Assembly: GCA_946494335.1 (NCBI GenBank)
Contig: CAMMBV010000042.1
Span: forward strand, 1 to 32,783
DNA from: an uncultured Ruminococcus sp.
Lineage (GTDB): Bacteria > Bacillota > Clostridia > Lachnospirales > Lachnospiraceae
DNA: 32,783 nucleotides
Direction: 5' to 3'
Position 1 is the stretch's first letter. The number at the start of each line of letters is the position of its first letter. The translations under genes were made by a program, and so were the position numbers. The notes under the pieces were generated by a model, which saw only the letters and a program-made list of their open reading frames with translations, searched no databases and was not told where the DNA came from. Positions 16,053 through 22,235 of this stretch are shown here, in pieces.

Positions 16053-16751
16053 TTATTTGTATACCTCCGAAACCTCGTTCTGATTGGTTATCACTTTCCA
16101 GACCTCCTGGGGAGTTTTAACACCGCCGTTCAAATCGGTTGTCTGAATTCCATAAGCATCAATTGCAATCTCAAATTGCTCTTCTTCCAGTCCCTGTCCT
16201 TCTACTGCATTTACAAAAGTCACTTCTGTAAAAAGCTTTTTCGTAGTTTTCCCAGGTTCCACGACTGTACAGTCGCCCCCGGCCACTGCATACGCATATA
16301 AATACTTATGAGCAATTACCGTTTTTTCATCATCCCCCAGAACCTCACAGGCGCCCAGTCTTGTCCAGGAATTATCTGCTGTAAAACTGTACAAATCTGT
16401 AAGTGCCTTTGGATTTTTCGTCCCGTCTGCATTTGCTGTTACAATATTTCTGCAAGGTACTTCCACGGTTAAAAAGATATAGGCGTCATTTACGCCAGTA
16501 TTTTCCACCTGAGGATCTTTACTGATTGTCTGGTTGGGTGTCATCTCCTCCGCTTCATCCGGGATATCATTTCCATCTGTGTCCGGTTTTTCCTCCCATT
16601 CCGGCTCCTGAAGATCGATTTCTACACGGCCAACTGTAAATTTATTTACGCCGTCATCCTGATCCGTAAAATAGGCTAATACTCCTCCTGTCGCGAGAAT
16701 TCCCGCCAGTGCGCCTGCCGTCAGCAGTATCTTTACTTTCTTATTTTTCAT
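16053..16751 (-). CDS. SipW-dependent TasA-like fibre subunit 1
   Basis: This 232-residue secreted protein starts MKNKKVKILLTAGALAGILATGGVLAYFTD in pattern, a textbook SipW-type signal peptide ending in AYFTDQDD. VGRVEIDLQEPEW, then QVENTGVNDAYIFLTVEVP and a C-terminal FEIAIDAYGIQTTDL segment match TasA-type subunits. An acidic DGNDIPDEAEE loop is Dockerin- or calcium-site-like. As first gene of the operon, with GAAGGGAGAAGGC before its start, it is likely the major subunit. Co-localisation with its own signal peptidase and wall anchor supports assembly of a complete fibre. Confidence 0.85.
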   Translation of the reverse strand: MKNKKVKILLTAGALAGILATGGVLAYFTDQDDGVNKFTVGRVEIDLQEPEWEEKPDTDGNDIPDEAEEMTPNQTISKDPQVENTGVNDAYIFLTVEVPCRNIVTANADGTKNPKALTDLYSFTADNSWTRLGACEVLGDDEKTVIAHKYLYAYAVAGGDCTVVEPGKTTKKLFTEVTFVNAVEGQGLEEEQFEIAIDAYGIQTTDLNGGVKTPQEVWKVITNQNEVSEVYK

Positions 16752-16836
16752 GCCTTCTCCCTTCTATTACTTTATTAGTCTGCATCTTCTGCCCCCATTT
16801 CCTCCTTCCCGTAAAATTTCTGTTATATATTGGGGC

Positions 16837-16881
16837 AAGGAAAAAGCATCCCAGAAAAATTTCCGGAATGCTTTTTCCTTT
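16837..16881 (-). promoter_or_regulatory. Long imperfect hairpin in the fibre-operon leader
   Basis: Arms AAGGAAAAAGCATCCC and GGAATGCTTTTTCCTT pair almost fully around a short loop. On the minus strand the hairpin lies between a TATAAT box and the first fibre gene. It could end transcripts read through from ardC, act as an attenuator, or stabilise the 5' end of the fibre-conjugation mRNA. The bases after it are not a clean T run. Confidence 0.5.
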
Positions 16882-16893
16882 TGATGCAATTGT

Positions 16894-16937
16894 ATTATAC
16901 CGAATCCGGATTTGAGGATCTACGTTCAATTGGGTAC
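16894..16937 (-). promoter_or_regulatory. Probable promoter/operator of the fibre and conjugation operon
   Basis: On the minus strand a consensus TATAAT lies at 16899-16894. Upstream of it are the palindrome AATCCGGATT (16903-16912) and an 18-base motif GTACCCAATTGAACGTAG (16937-16920). The TTGAAC in that motif is 24 bases from the TATAAT, too far for a normal -35. An activator acting through the palindrome or the motif is therefore likely. The same motif recurs before the ardC unit. Confidence 0.45.
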
Positions 16938-16940
16938 ATC

Positions 16941-17924
16941 CTAAATGGTGGGCCTCCGATCTCTATATGTTTTCTTCCGATAAACTGCAGATTCCTTTGA
17001 TATCCTTTCTTCATTGACTGATTCCAATGTAATTTCTCTGTTGTACCTTTTTAGATATGCTTCATCAATCTTATTTATCAGCGTCTCTGCAGCTCCCCGA
17101 ATCGTTTCCAGGGATTCCCTTAATATTTTCCGATCTCTTCTTTCCCATCCGGCGATATAAGGAAATGAATATTCTGAACTGTCTACTCCATAATGCCGGC
17201 ATACCACATACGCTACGCTTTCTGCTTCCACTTCGCAAATTTCGCGGGGTTTCTTCAAACCTGCGTCTGTCAGTTTCTCATAAAAGCTGTGCAGATGTGC
17301 ATGCGTTATCTCATGAACGGCGGTTTTTACATTCTGCACCTGACTCATTCCATCTTTCAAAACGATTATCTCCTGACTGGGACTGCAGTAGCCTTTGCCG
17401 TGACCGGATATTGTTTCAAAAGTAATAGGAAATGGAGAGATTTCCTTCAGGATCTGGAAAAAATCTTCATATCCCTTCACTTGACCGGTCAGTTCAAATG
17501 AACAATTCGCCCATTGTGGAAGCGGTTCGCCTTCTGTCTGGCTGATATCAAAAACTGTCGCCGGTCTGAAATAAATATGGGATATTTCCTTTTCTTCTGT
17601 TTTCTCTGTCTCTTTTTCTCCATTTTCATCAGCTGTCTTCTCCTTTTCCTTATAGATATAAGGAACAAGAATAGTAATTCCCTTTTCTCCTTTTTTTACA
17701 TGACGATTAAAATTTTTCTGCCACGCCCTGTATCCTGCCACATAGGTCGCATCCGGTTTCTGCGAATAAATCAGAATACTGTTATTTAAACTATATTTTG
17801 TAAATTTGGCCATAGTATCCAGATAGCGCTTATATTCAGTACTATTAAAAAGACTTTCCACTCCCTGTTCAAGCTGACACAGAATTTTATCCCAGCACTC
17901 TTTTCTCTTATCTCCCTGATCCAT
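16941..17924 (-). CDS. ArdC-like antirestriction protein (ssDNA-binding domain + zinc metallopeptidase)
   Basis: This 327-residue protein has an N-terminal ArdC/DUF1738-type single-strand DNA-binding region (about 10-95, SLNNSILIYSQKPDATYVAG and WQKNFNRHVKKGEKGI). A low-complexity KETEKTEEKE linker follows. The C-terminal metallopeptidase-like domain has HEITHAH (His204, Glu205, His208) and EVEAES (about 231-236) as further ligands. ArdC proteins coat incoming single-stranded DNA and protect it against restriction in the recipient. It overlaps the small membrane gene by 17 bases and has GAGGAAATAGAGC before its ATG. Position on a conjugative element fits the role. The peptidase substrate is unknown. 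Confidence 0.82.
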   Translation of the reverse strand: MDQGDKRKECWDKILCQLEQGVESLFNSTEYKRYLDTMAKFTKYSLNNSILIYSQKPDATYVAGYRAWQKNFNRHVKKGEKGITILVPYIYKEKEKTADENGEKETEKTEEKEISHIYFRPATVFDISQTEGEPLPQWANCSFELTGQVKGYEDFFQILKEISPFPITFETISGHGKGYCSPSQEIIVLKDGMSQVQNVKTAVHEITHAHLHSFYEKLTDAGLKKPREICEVEAESVAYVVCRHYGVDSSEYSFPYIAGWERRDRKILRESLETIRGAAETLINKIDEAYLKRYNREITLESVNEERISKESAVYRKKTYRDRRPTI

Positions 17925-18084
17925 GCTCTATTTCCTCATTTGCGATTTTCGGATTTTTTCGAATAGAGTAATCCCGAATCCATTTTTCCTGTTGATCATC
18001 GTCTGTCTTATTTGGGCAATAAATGCAGGAATAAGTAATCAAAAAAATAACGGCAGTAATCATTATTGCAATTAATACTTGCAT
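17908..18084 (-). CDS. Small single-pass membrane protein
   Basis: This 58-residue protein has one N-terminal membrane segment (VLIAIMITAVIFLITYSCIY) and a charged tail of about 38 residues (DDDQQEKWIRDYSIRKN). I do not recognise the family. The ATG at 18084 is preferred because GAGGTG lies nine bases upstream. The GTG at 18096 overlaps that site. It is the first gene of the ardC unit and overlaps ardC by 17 bases, so the two are probably translated together. It could be an exclusion- or immunity-type membrane protein, but nothing in the sequence shows this. Confidence 0.6.
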   Translation of the reverse strand: MQVLIAIMITAVIFLITYSCIYCPNKTDDDQQEKWIRDYSIRKNPKIANEEIEHGSGR

Positions 18085-18149
18085 ACTATGTTTCACCTCA
18101 CATTATTCTTATTACCTTAAAAATATTATTAATACCATTTTTATTATGG

Positions 18150-18186
18150 ATTGTATGAAATGATTTAGCTACGTTCAATTAAGTAC
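18150..18186 (-). promoter_or_regulatory. Promoter of the small membrane gene-ardC unit, with shared motif
   Basis: On the minus strand TTGAAC (18178-18173) and TACAAT (18155-18150) are 17 bases apart. The -35 lies inside GTACTTAATTGAACGTAG (18186-18169). That motif matches the one before the fibre operon at 16 of 18 positions. Confidence 0.6.
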
Positions 18187-18229
18187 AAAAAAGACATAGA
18201 CTTTTCGGCAGAAGCCGGAAGTCTATGTC
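18187..18229 (-). terminator. Strong terminator of the replication/partition operon
   Basis: On the minus strand, arms of eleven bases (GACATAGACTT against AAGTCTATGTC) plus an inner CGGC/GCCG stem form a long hairpin followed by TTTTTT. It lies about 55 bases after the sigma-like gene and directly precedes the promoter of the ardC unit. Confidence 0.85.
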
Positions 18230-18283
18230 CATAAACATTGGTCATCTTCCATATTCTCTGTTCATCTCATATTTTATTCAAAT

Positions 18284-18784
18284 CTACATTTTTCTTATCA
18301 GCTCAATTGTTGTCTCCCTGCTATCATAATTTGCCTTTATACTTTCCAAAGCATTTTTTCTCATTGTTTCAAACGCCCTATGGTTCATCCTGCTCTCAGT
18401 CTCAACAATCCGGTACAATTCCCGATCCACATACAGTCGTGTCACAATATGAAAAGGCATTCCTCTCAGCATCTGATAACAAATCCAGATCCGATTGATC
18501 TGTTCAATTTCCCCGTTAATTTCCAGCAGCAGCTGCCCAATTTCCTGTTCCTGCTCATACCCCAGTTGTTTCTGACGGATGATAACGTCAAATAAATCCC
18601 TGTTCTTTTCGTTTAATTGATTCTCATATAATGAATTTGAGCTGGGTAGTGACACACTTTTTATCAGTTCTTCATGATTCTCTAATTCCTCGTACAATCC
18701 GCGGCTGCGTCTCCACAACTCCCGAATACGTTCTTCCCGACTTCCCAATATTTTTTTTATTTCATCAATAGTCACTTCTTTCAT
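18284..18784 (-). CDS. Small helical protein, sigma-70 region-4-like regulator
   Basis: This 166-residue protein is rich in charged helices. The first 110 residues contain coiled-coil-like segments (REERIRELWRRSRGLYEELE, EQEQEIGQLLLEINGEIEQI). The C-terminal 60 residues (MPFHIVTRLYVDRELYRIVETE then MNHRAFETMRKNALESIK) have the spacing of a helix-turn-helix like sigma region 4 or phage ArpU-type regulators. The start at 18784 follows GGAGGGTGAGT, whereas 18814 has no ribosome site and lies in the inverted repeat. It is last in the DUF6075-parA-parB-rep operon. It may regulate element genes, possibly the fibre/conjugation promoters. That target is speculation. Confidence 0.55.
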   Translation of the reverse strand: MKEVTIDEIKKILGSREERIRELWRRSRGLYEELENHEELIKSVSLPSSNSLYENQLNEKNRDLFDVIIRQKQLGYEQEQEIGQLLLEINGEIEQINRIWICYQMLRGMPFHIVTRLYVDRELYRIVETESRMNHRAFETMRKNALESIKANYDSRETTIELIRKM

Positions 18785-18803
18785 ACTCACCCTCCAATAC
18801 CTG

Positions 18804-18826
18804 CTTCCCGACAAAATGTCGGGAAG
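18804..18826. repeat. Perfect 10-bp inverted repeat after the rep gene
   Basis: Arms CTTCCCGACA and TGTCGGGAAG surround three bases. The site lies between the rep stop and the next start. No T run follows on the minus strand, so termination is unlikely. The arm contains TTCCCGAC, the core also repeated inside the rep gene, which suggests a binding site for the initiator. Confidence 0.6.
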
Positions 18827-18841
18827 TATAGTTCTTTATCC

Positions 18842-19885
18842 TTATCCCATCCCTTGAATGTTTACTCTGTTCTGATAGTAATTGCCTATCGTAACCGGAG
18901 CATTAAAAAGACATGTCAGCAAATACGCCTTGACCTGATGGATCTTTTTATTATTATCCTCAAGGCATTCCAGAACATATCTCACATGTGTATCATCAAT
19001 TTTCATCAGCCGGCTAACCACCAGTTGATACGGATACTCCCCACCTGCAATGACAATGGTATCCTTTTTCACACACATGATCTCCACCATCAAATCCACA
19101 ATCGCATCAATGTATTTTTGGTTTCCCACACCACAGTCCTTCAGTAAAGCATCATAGCTGATATTACTTTTTATCACTTTCTGCCAGGCTGCTACTGAAT
19201 CCGAAAAGAAGGATGGATTGTTATTTTCAGTTTTGTTATTATCAGTATTATTCCTGTCCGTTTTTCCGACTTCGACACTTCGGTTTTCCTGACCATCCCA
19301 ATACGGAAAATCAGAACTTCTGACTTCGTCTTTTCCGACTTCCTGACTTCGGTTTTCCCGACCTCTGCACTCGGTTTTTCCGAACTCCTGACTTCGGTTT
19401 TCCCGACTTCTGACCTCGGTTTTTCCGAACTGTCGACTTCGGCTGTCGTTATCCTCTGACTTCGGTTTTTCCGACAGCGCAGCAATGTTTCCTCTGTCTT
19501 GTTCTGCGAGAATAAAATTTTTCACGTAAATCAATGCAGGCCTTCCAAATCCCTGGCGAACCCGTTCAATTAATCCTACACCCTTTTCCGAATCCAATTC
19601 TGCCATCAGTTTGACCCCTTTATCTTTCGCACAGTTCATATACTCCATTACCTGCTCAAGTGTCATGATGATATAAGCTCTTCCCGAATCATCAATCCAT
19701 CCGTTCTTAACAGACAGAGACATGCGATCCAGCATAATCCCGTAAAGAAGTTTTGCGTCTGTTGAAAGCCCTTGAAAATAAGGTTCCGTAAATAATGCTT
19801 TTGGAATTCTGTAGAAAGAAAATGTCAGCGATTCCCGGCCATAATAATAATCAAATTTTATGTTTTTCCTCTCCCCCGCTCCCAT
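18842..19885 (-). CDS. repA: RepA_N-type replication initiator with DUF6017-like C-terminus
   Basis: This 347-residue protein carries the RepA_N domain at about 20-125 (FYRIPKALFTEPYFQGLSTD, AKLLYGIMLDRMSLS, WIDDSGRAYIIMTLEQVM). This is the initiator domain of theta-replicating Firmicute plasmids and some ICEs. The central part (about 148-210) is a run of repeats such as FGKTEVRSRENRSQE. The C-terminal domain (about 228-345) has YDALLKDCGVGNQKYIDAI and RVNIQGMG, typical of DUF6017-type C-termini. It overlaps parB by 35 bases and has AGGAGGGGAAGATC before the ATG. In RepA_N plasmids the origin lies inside the rep gene, and the central repeats here fit that. Confidence 0.85.
   Translation of the reverse strand: MGAGERKNIKFDYYYGRESLTFSFYRIPKALFTEPYFQGLSTDAKLLYGIMLDRMSLSVKNGWIDDSGRAYIIMTLEQVMEYMNCAKDKGVKLMAELDSEKGVGLIERVRQGFGRPALIYVKNFILAEQDRGNIAALSEKPKSEDNDSRSRQFGKTEVRSRENRSQEFGKTECRGRENRSQEVGKDEVRSSDFPYWDGQENRSVEVGKTDRNNTDNNKTENNNPSFFSDSVAAWQKVIKSNISYDALLKDCGVGNQKYIDAIVDLMVEIMCVKKDTIVIAGGEYPYQLVVSRLMKIDDTHVRYVLECLEDNNKKIHQVKAYLLTCLFNAPVTIGNYYQNRVNIQGMG
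19256..19485. repeat. Iteron-like 22/23-bp repeats inside rep, candidate replication origin
   Basis: On the plus strand, units of the type TTTTTCCGACTTC...GACTTCGG recur at about 19261, 19329, 19352, 19374, 19397, 19419 and 19466, some degenerate. Spacing between neighbours in the central block alternates 22 and 23 bases, so successive units fall in different reading frames. This favours selection at the DNA level. Known RepA_N plasmids carry origin iterons in this part of the gene. Confidence 0.65.
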
Positions 19886-20771
19886 GATCTTCCCCTCCTG
19901 TTTTTTCCTGCTGTTTTTTCCATTCTTCCAATAATCCGAAAATAACCTTTTTTATTTGCCAGCGGCTATATCCATCTGGAAAATATTGCCTTAGACACAA
20001 ATTGGAAAGAATCGGTCTTTCTTTTCTCTCCGTTTCATCTTCTAACAGCAGTTCAATCGCAATCTCCGGCATTTTCCCTTCTTCGCTGTACTTTTTCATC
20101 CGCCGGGCTTTTTCCGTCGAAACCGTACCATTGTTTCTCTGCAGCTCCATGAGAACCCATTTCTGCTCATAATCCCTTAAATAAGACAGATAAAAACCTG
20201 CTGTTATTTTCAGTCTCCCTTTATCTACCATTTCCAGCAATTCCGGATGCAAATAGGTCAGCCGAATGTAGCGCTGCACAGTTCTGCCGCTCTCGCCGGT
20301 CTGTTCTCCTAACAGATCCGCCGTTTCCTTACCGTCTCCGTTTTGGATTCCCTGATGCTTCAATGCTTCCATTTTCATTCGGTAAGCGTAAGCCTTTTCA
20401 CTGGGCAGCAGGTGCTCTCTCTGGATATTACTGTCAACCATAGCCACCACAGCTTCATCATCTGTACATTGCTTCACAATTACAGGCACCTGTTTTAATC
20501 CAGCCAGTTCCGCGGCGCGTCTTCTTCTGTGACCAGACAGTATTTCGTACCCTCCCTGTGGTCTGGATCGCACCAAGAGAGGATGCAGTATCCCGTATTT
20601 TTCTATACTTTCCCTTGTTTCTTCCATCAGCTTATCATCAGATACCTTAAAAGGATGCTTTTCAAAGGAATGTAAATCTGACAATTTCACCTGAATAACA
20701 TTGTCTGTCTCCTGATGAATCCCCAGCAAATCCTCATAAGATGTCAGCTGTATTTCTCTGTATTTTTTCAT
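19851..20771 (-). CDS. parB: ParB-family partition protein
   Basis: This 306-residue protein has the ParB N-terminal CTP-binding fold: KHPFKVSDDKLMEETRESI, GILHPLLVRSRPQGGYEILS, then GHRRRRAAELAG and NIQREHLLPSEKA. A helix-turn-helix follows at about 145-190 (TGESGRTVQRYIRLTYLHPE), and a variable C-terminal half. It would bind parS-like sites and work with ParA to segregate the circular or replicating form of the element. It overlaps parA by 38 bases and rep by 35 bases, so the three are one translational unit. GGGAGGTGATCAGTC precedes the ATG. No parS palindrome was identified. Confidence 0.9.
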   Translation of the reverse strand: MKKYREIQLTSYEDLLGIHQETDNVIQVKLSDLHSFEKHPFKVSDDKLMEETRESIEKYGILHPLLVRSRPQGGYEILSGHRRRRAAELAGLKQVPVIVKQCTDDEAVVAMVDSNIQREHLLPSEKAYAYRMKMEALKHQGIQNGDGKETADLLGEQTGESGRTVQRYIRLTYLHPELLEMVDKGRLKITAGFYLSYLRDYEQKWVLMELQRNNGTVSTEKARRMKKYSEEGKMPEIAIELLLEDETERKERPILSNLCLRQYFPDGYSRWQIKKVIFGLLEEWKKQQEKTGGEDHGSGGEEKHKI

Positions 20772-21540
20772 GACTGATCACCTCCCGGGCTATAGAATCA
20801 TAACAAACAGCCCCTTTACACCGCTCATTACAGAAAAAAATGCTGACCCCTTCGGACGCTGTTTCCGCAATTGCTTCAGCACGCGGAATGCTCTCTTTAA
20901 AAATGGGAATATGGGATCCATATGTTTTTCGTATTGCTTCTTTATTCCGTTTACTGTTATTGAATCTGGGTGTATCCATGGTATAAAGAATTCCTTCAAT
21001 ATCCATTTTCGGGTTTGTTCTCTGCCTGATCACATAAATGGCTTTCAACAATTCGGAAAGTCCGTCTGCAGCATAATACTGTGGCTGTACCGGTATAATT
21101 ACACTGTCTGCCGCATGCAGCGCATTTACCGTCAGCATTCCCAGAGACGGCATACAGTCAATCAAAACGTAGTCATATCTCTCTTTCAGTGAATCCAAAT
21201 AATTACTTAAAATATTCTCTCTGTTTTCTACTGAAAACAAAGTGATATCAAGCCCTGCCATCAGTTTATTAGAAGGGATCAGATCGACTCCTTCCTGATG
21301 TTTAAGAATAGCTGTTTCCGGAGATAACGGGCAGTCCATTATGATTGCTTCCAGCATTGTCTTCAACGTTCTTTCCACATTTTTGGGAAAACCCAGCCCC
21401 AAAGTAAGGTGTCCCTGCGGATCCGCGTCCACCAGAAGAACCCGTTTCCCCAGTCTGACCAGCCCCACTCCCAGATTAATCGTCGTGGTTGTTTTACCCA
21501 CTCCGCCTTTCTGATTTGCTATTGCAATAATCCTGCACAT
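20734..21540 (-). CDS. parA: ParA-family partition ATPase
   Basis: This 268-residue Walker-type ATPase has a deviant Walker A IANQKGGVGKTTTTINLG at about 6-23, a Walker A' DADPQGHLTLG and Walker B YVLIDCMPSLGMLTVNAL. It matches the Soj/ParA group without an N-terminal helix-turn-helix. The start at 21540 is chosen because GGGAG lies five bases upstream and the conserved MCRIIAIAN begins there. The longer frame to 21633 overlaps the upstream gene. It partners the ParB encoded next and acts on nucleoid DNA to position the element. Confidence 0.92.
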   Translation of the reverse strand: MCRIIAIANQKGGVGKTTTTINLGVGLVRLGKRVLLVDADPQGHLTLGLGFPKNVERTLKTMLEAIIMDCPLSPETAILKHQEGVDLIPSNKLMAGLDITLFSVENRENILSNYLDSLKERYDYVLIDCMPSLGMLTVNALHAADSVIIPVQPQYYAADGLSELLKAIYVIRQRTNPKMDIEGILYTMDTPRFNNSKRNKEAIRKTYGSHIPIFKESIPRAEAIAETASEGVSIFFCNERCKGAVCYDSIAREVISHEKIQRNTADIL

Positions 21541-21553
21541 ATTTCTCCCTTCT

Positions 21554-21967
21554 CTACCCCATGCAGTACTCCGGATACCTGATCTGAACAGCCGCCCAAA
21601 AATATCTGGCGTAATTGCACGCAAATATGTCACTGACAGAATATCTCCGACATTCTCTGATTTGATCCTGCTTCCTTGATCTTTCCCGGACAGTTGGCAT
21701 GGTATCTGTGTAAAGGTTAAAAGCCAGGTAAATAACCATTTGGCTGCCGGATGTGATCCACCCCTCTTTCAGACATTCTGGTTTAATCACATTCATCTGG
21801 AAATCAAAGATCCTGTCGACATTTCTTCGTGTATCTTCAGAAATCCCAAGGCAGTAAACCAACGCTTTATGGTAACAGTCTTCAATCCAGCACCTTCTGA
21901 TATTCTCATAATAAAAAGATTCATGTTCCGCATCCACAAAAGGTATTACATTCTTTTCCATATCCAT
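21554..21967 (-). CDS. DUF6075-like hypothetical protein
   Basis: This 137-residue soluble protein has FVDAEHESFYYENIRR, CYHKALVYCLGISEDTRRN and an aromatic C-terminus (YARYFWAAVQIRYPEYCMG). These match proteins labelled DUF6075 that recur in Lachnospiraceae mobile elements beside parA and rep. No catalytic motif is evident. It is first in the maintenance operon, 13 bases before parA, with a good promoter about 40 bases upstream. The GGGGGA ribosome site lies very close to ATG 21967, so ATG 21961 is an alternative start. Confidence 0.65.
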   Translation of the reverse strand: MDMEKNVIPFVDAEHESFYYENIRRCWIEDCYHKALVYCLGISEDTRRNVDRIFDFQMNVIKPECLKEGWITSGSQMVIYLAFNLYTDTMPTVRERSRKQDQIRECRRYSVSDIFACNYARYFWAAVQIRYPEYCMG

Positions 21968-22002
21968 TTCCCCCTATACGGTCGAACAATTACCCTTATG
22001 CA

Positions 22003-22031
22003 ATAATAAGCACAAAAGCTCCAATATACAA
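22003..22031 (-). promoter_or_regulatory. Promoter of the DUF6075-parA-parB-rep operon
   Basis: On the minus strand TTGTAT (22031-22026) and TATTAT (22008-22003) are 17 bases apart, about 35 bases before the first start codon. The site lies just downstream of a terminator, so the operon is insulated from transcripts arriving from the junction. Confidence 0.6.
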
Positions 22032-22043
22032 ATTAGCCTCTGT

Positions 22044-22083
22044 AAAAAAGAAGGAGCCGAACACACTGTTTCGTGTATTCAGC
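22044..22083 (-). terminator. Intrinsic terminator next to the element end
   Basis: On the minus strand GCTGAATACAC and GTGTGTTCGGC pair over eleven positions (two G-U), with the loop GAAACA. CTCCTTCTTTTTT follows. It ends the small leader transcript at 22079-22160 and possibly read-through from cwlD. Confidence 0.75.
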
Positions 22084-22158
22084 CCCGGTTATAGTTCAAA
22101 TACCATACCTTCAGCATAGTATTTTTACCACTTCCGTCTCAATTTCACCTCCTTTTTA
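22079..22158 (-). other. Leader-like unit: strong ribosome site, two tiny frames, then terminator
   Basis: A near-perfect ribosome site (AAAAAGGAGGTG, about 22157-22146) is followed by only five codons from TTG 22142 (MRRKW). A 12-codon frame (MLKVWYLNYNRG, 22117-22079) comes next. Its stop codon lies in the first arm of the terminator stem. The layout resembles a leader peptide that controls a terminator, or the remnant of a truncated gene. Nothing else is seen between 21968 and 22235 apart from the terminator and the promoter listed separately. Confidence 0.4.
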
Positions 22159-22235
22159 CCAATTTCTGAACCAAATTTGTAAAGCTCAGATTTTTTGTTA
22201 ATTTGCAAAGGACTAAATCAAACAAACAGTTTGCA

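Noticed and set aside
16741-16929. 62-residue minus-strand frame before the first fibre gene
   Set aside because: It crosses the TATAAT box and hairpin, overlaps the fibre gene start out of frame and has no ribosome site at its start.
16920-18186. ardC region as an insertion-sequence unit flanked by 18-base direct repeats
   Set aside because: No transposase or inverted ends are present, and one repeat coincides with a promoter -35, so a shared regulatory motif is the simpler reading.
19256-19485. Short regularly spaced repeats considered as a CRISPR array
   Set aside because: The units are degenerate, nearly contiguous without unique spacers of normal length, and lie inside the rep coding frame.
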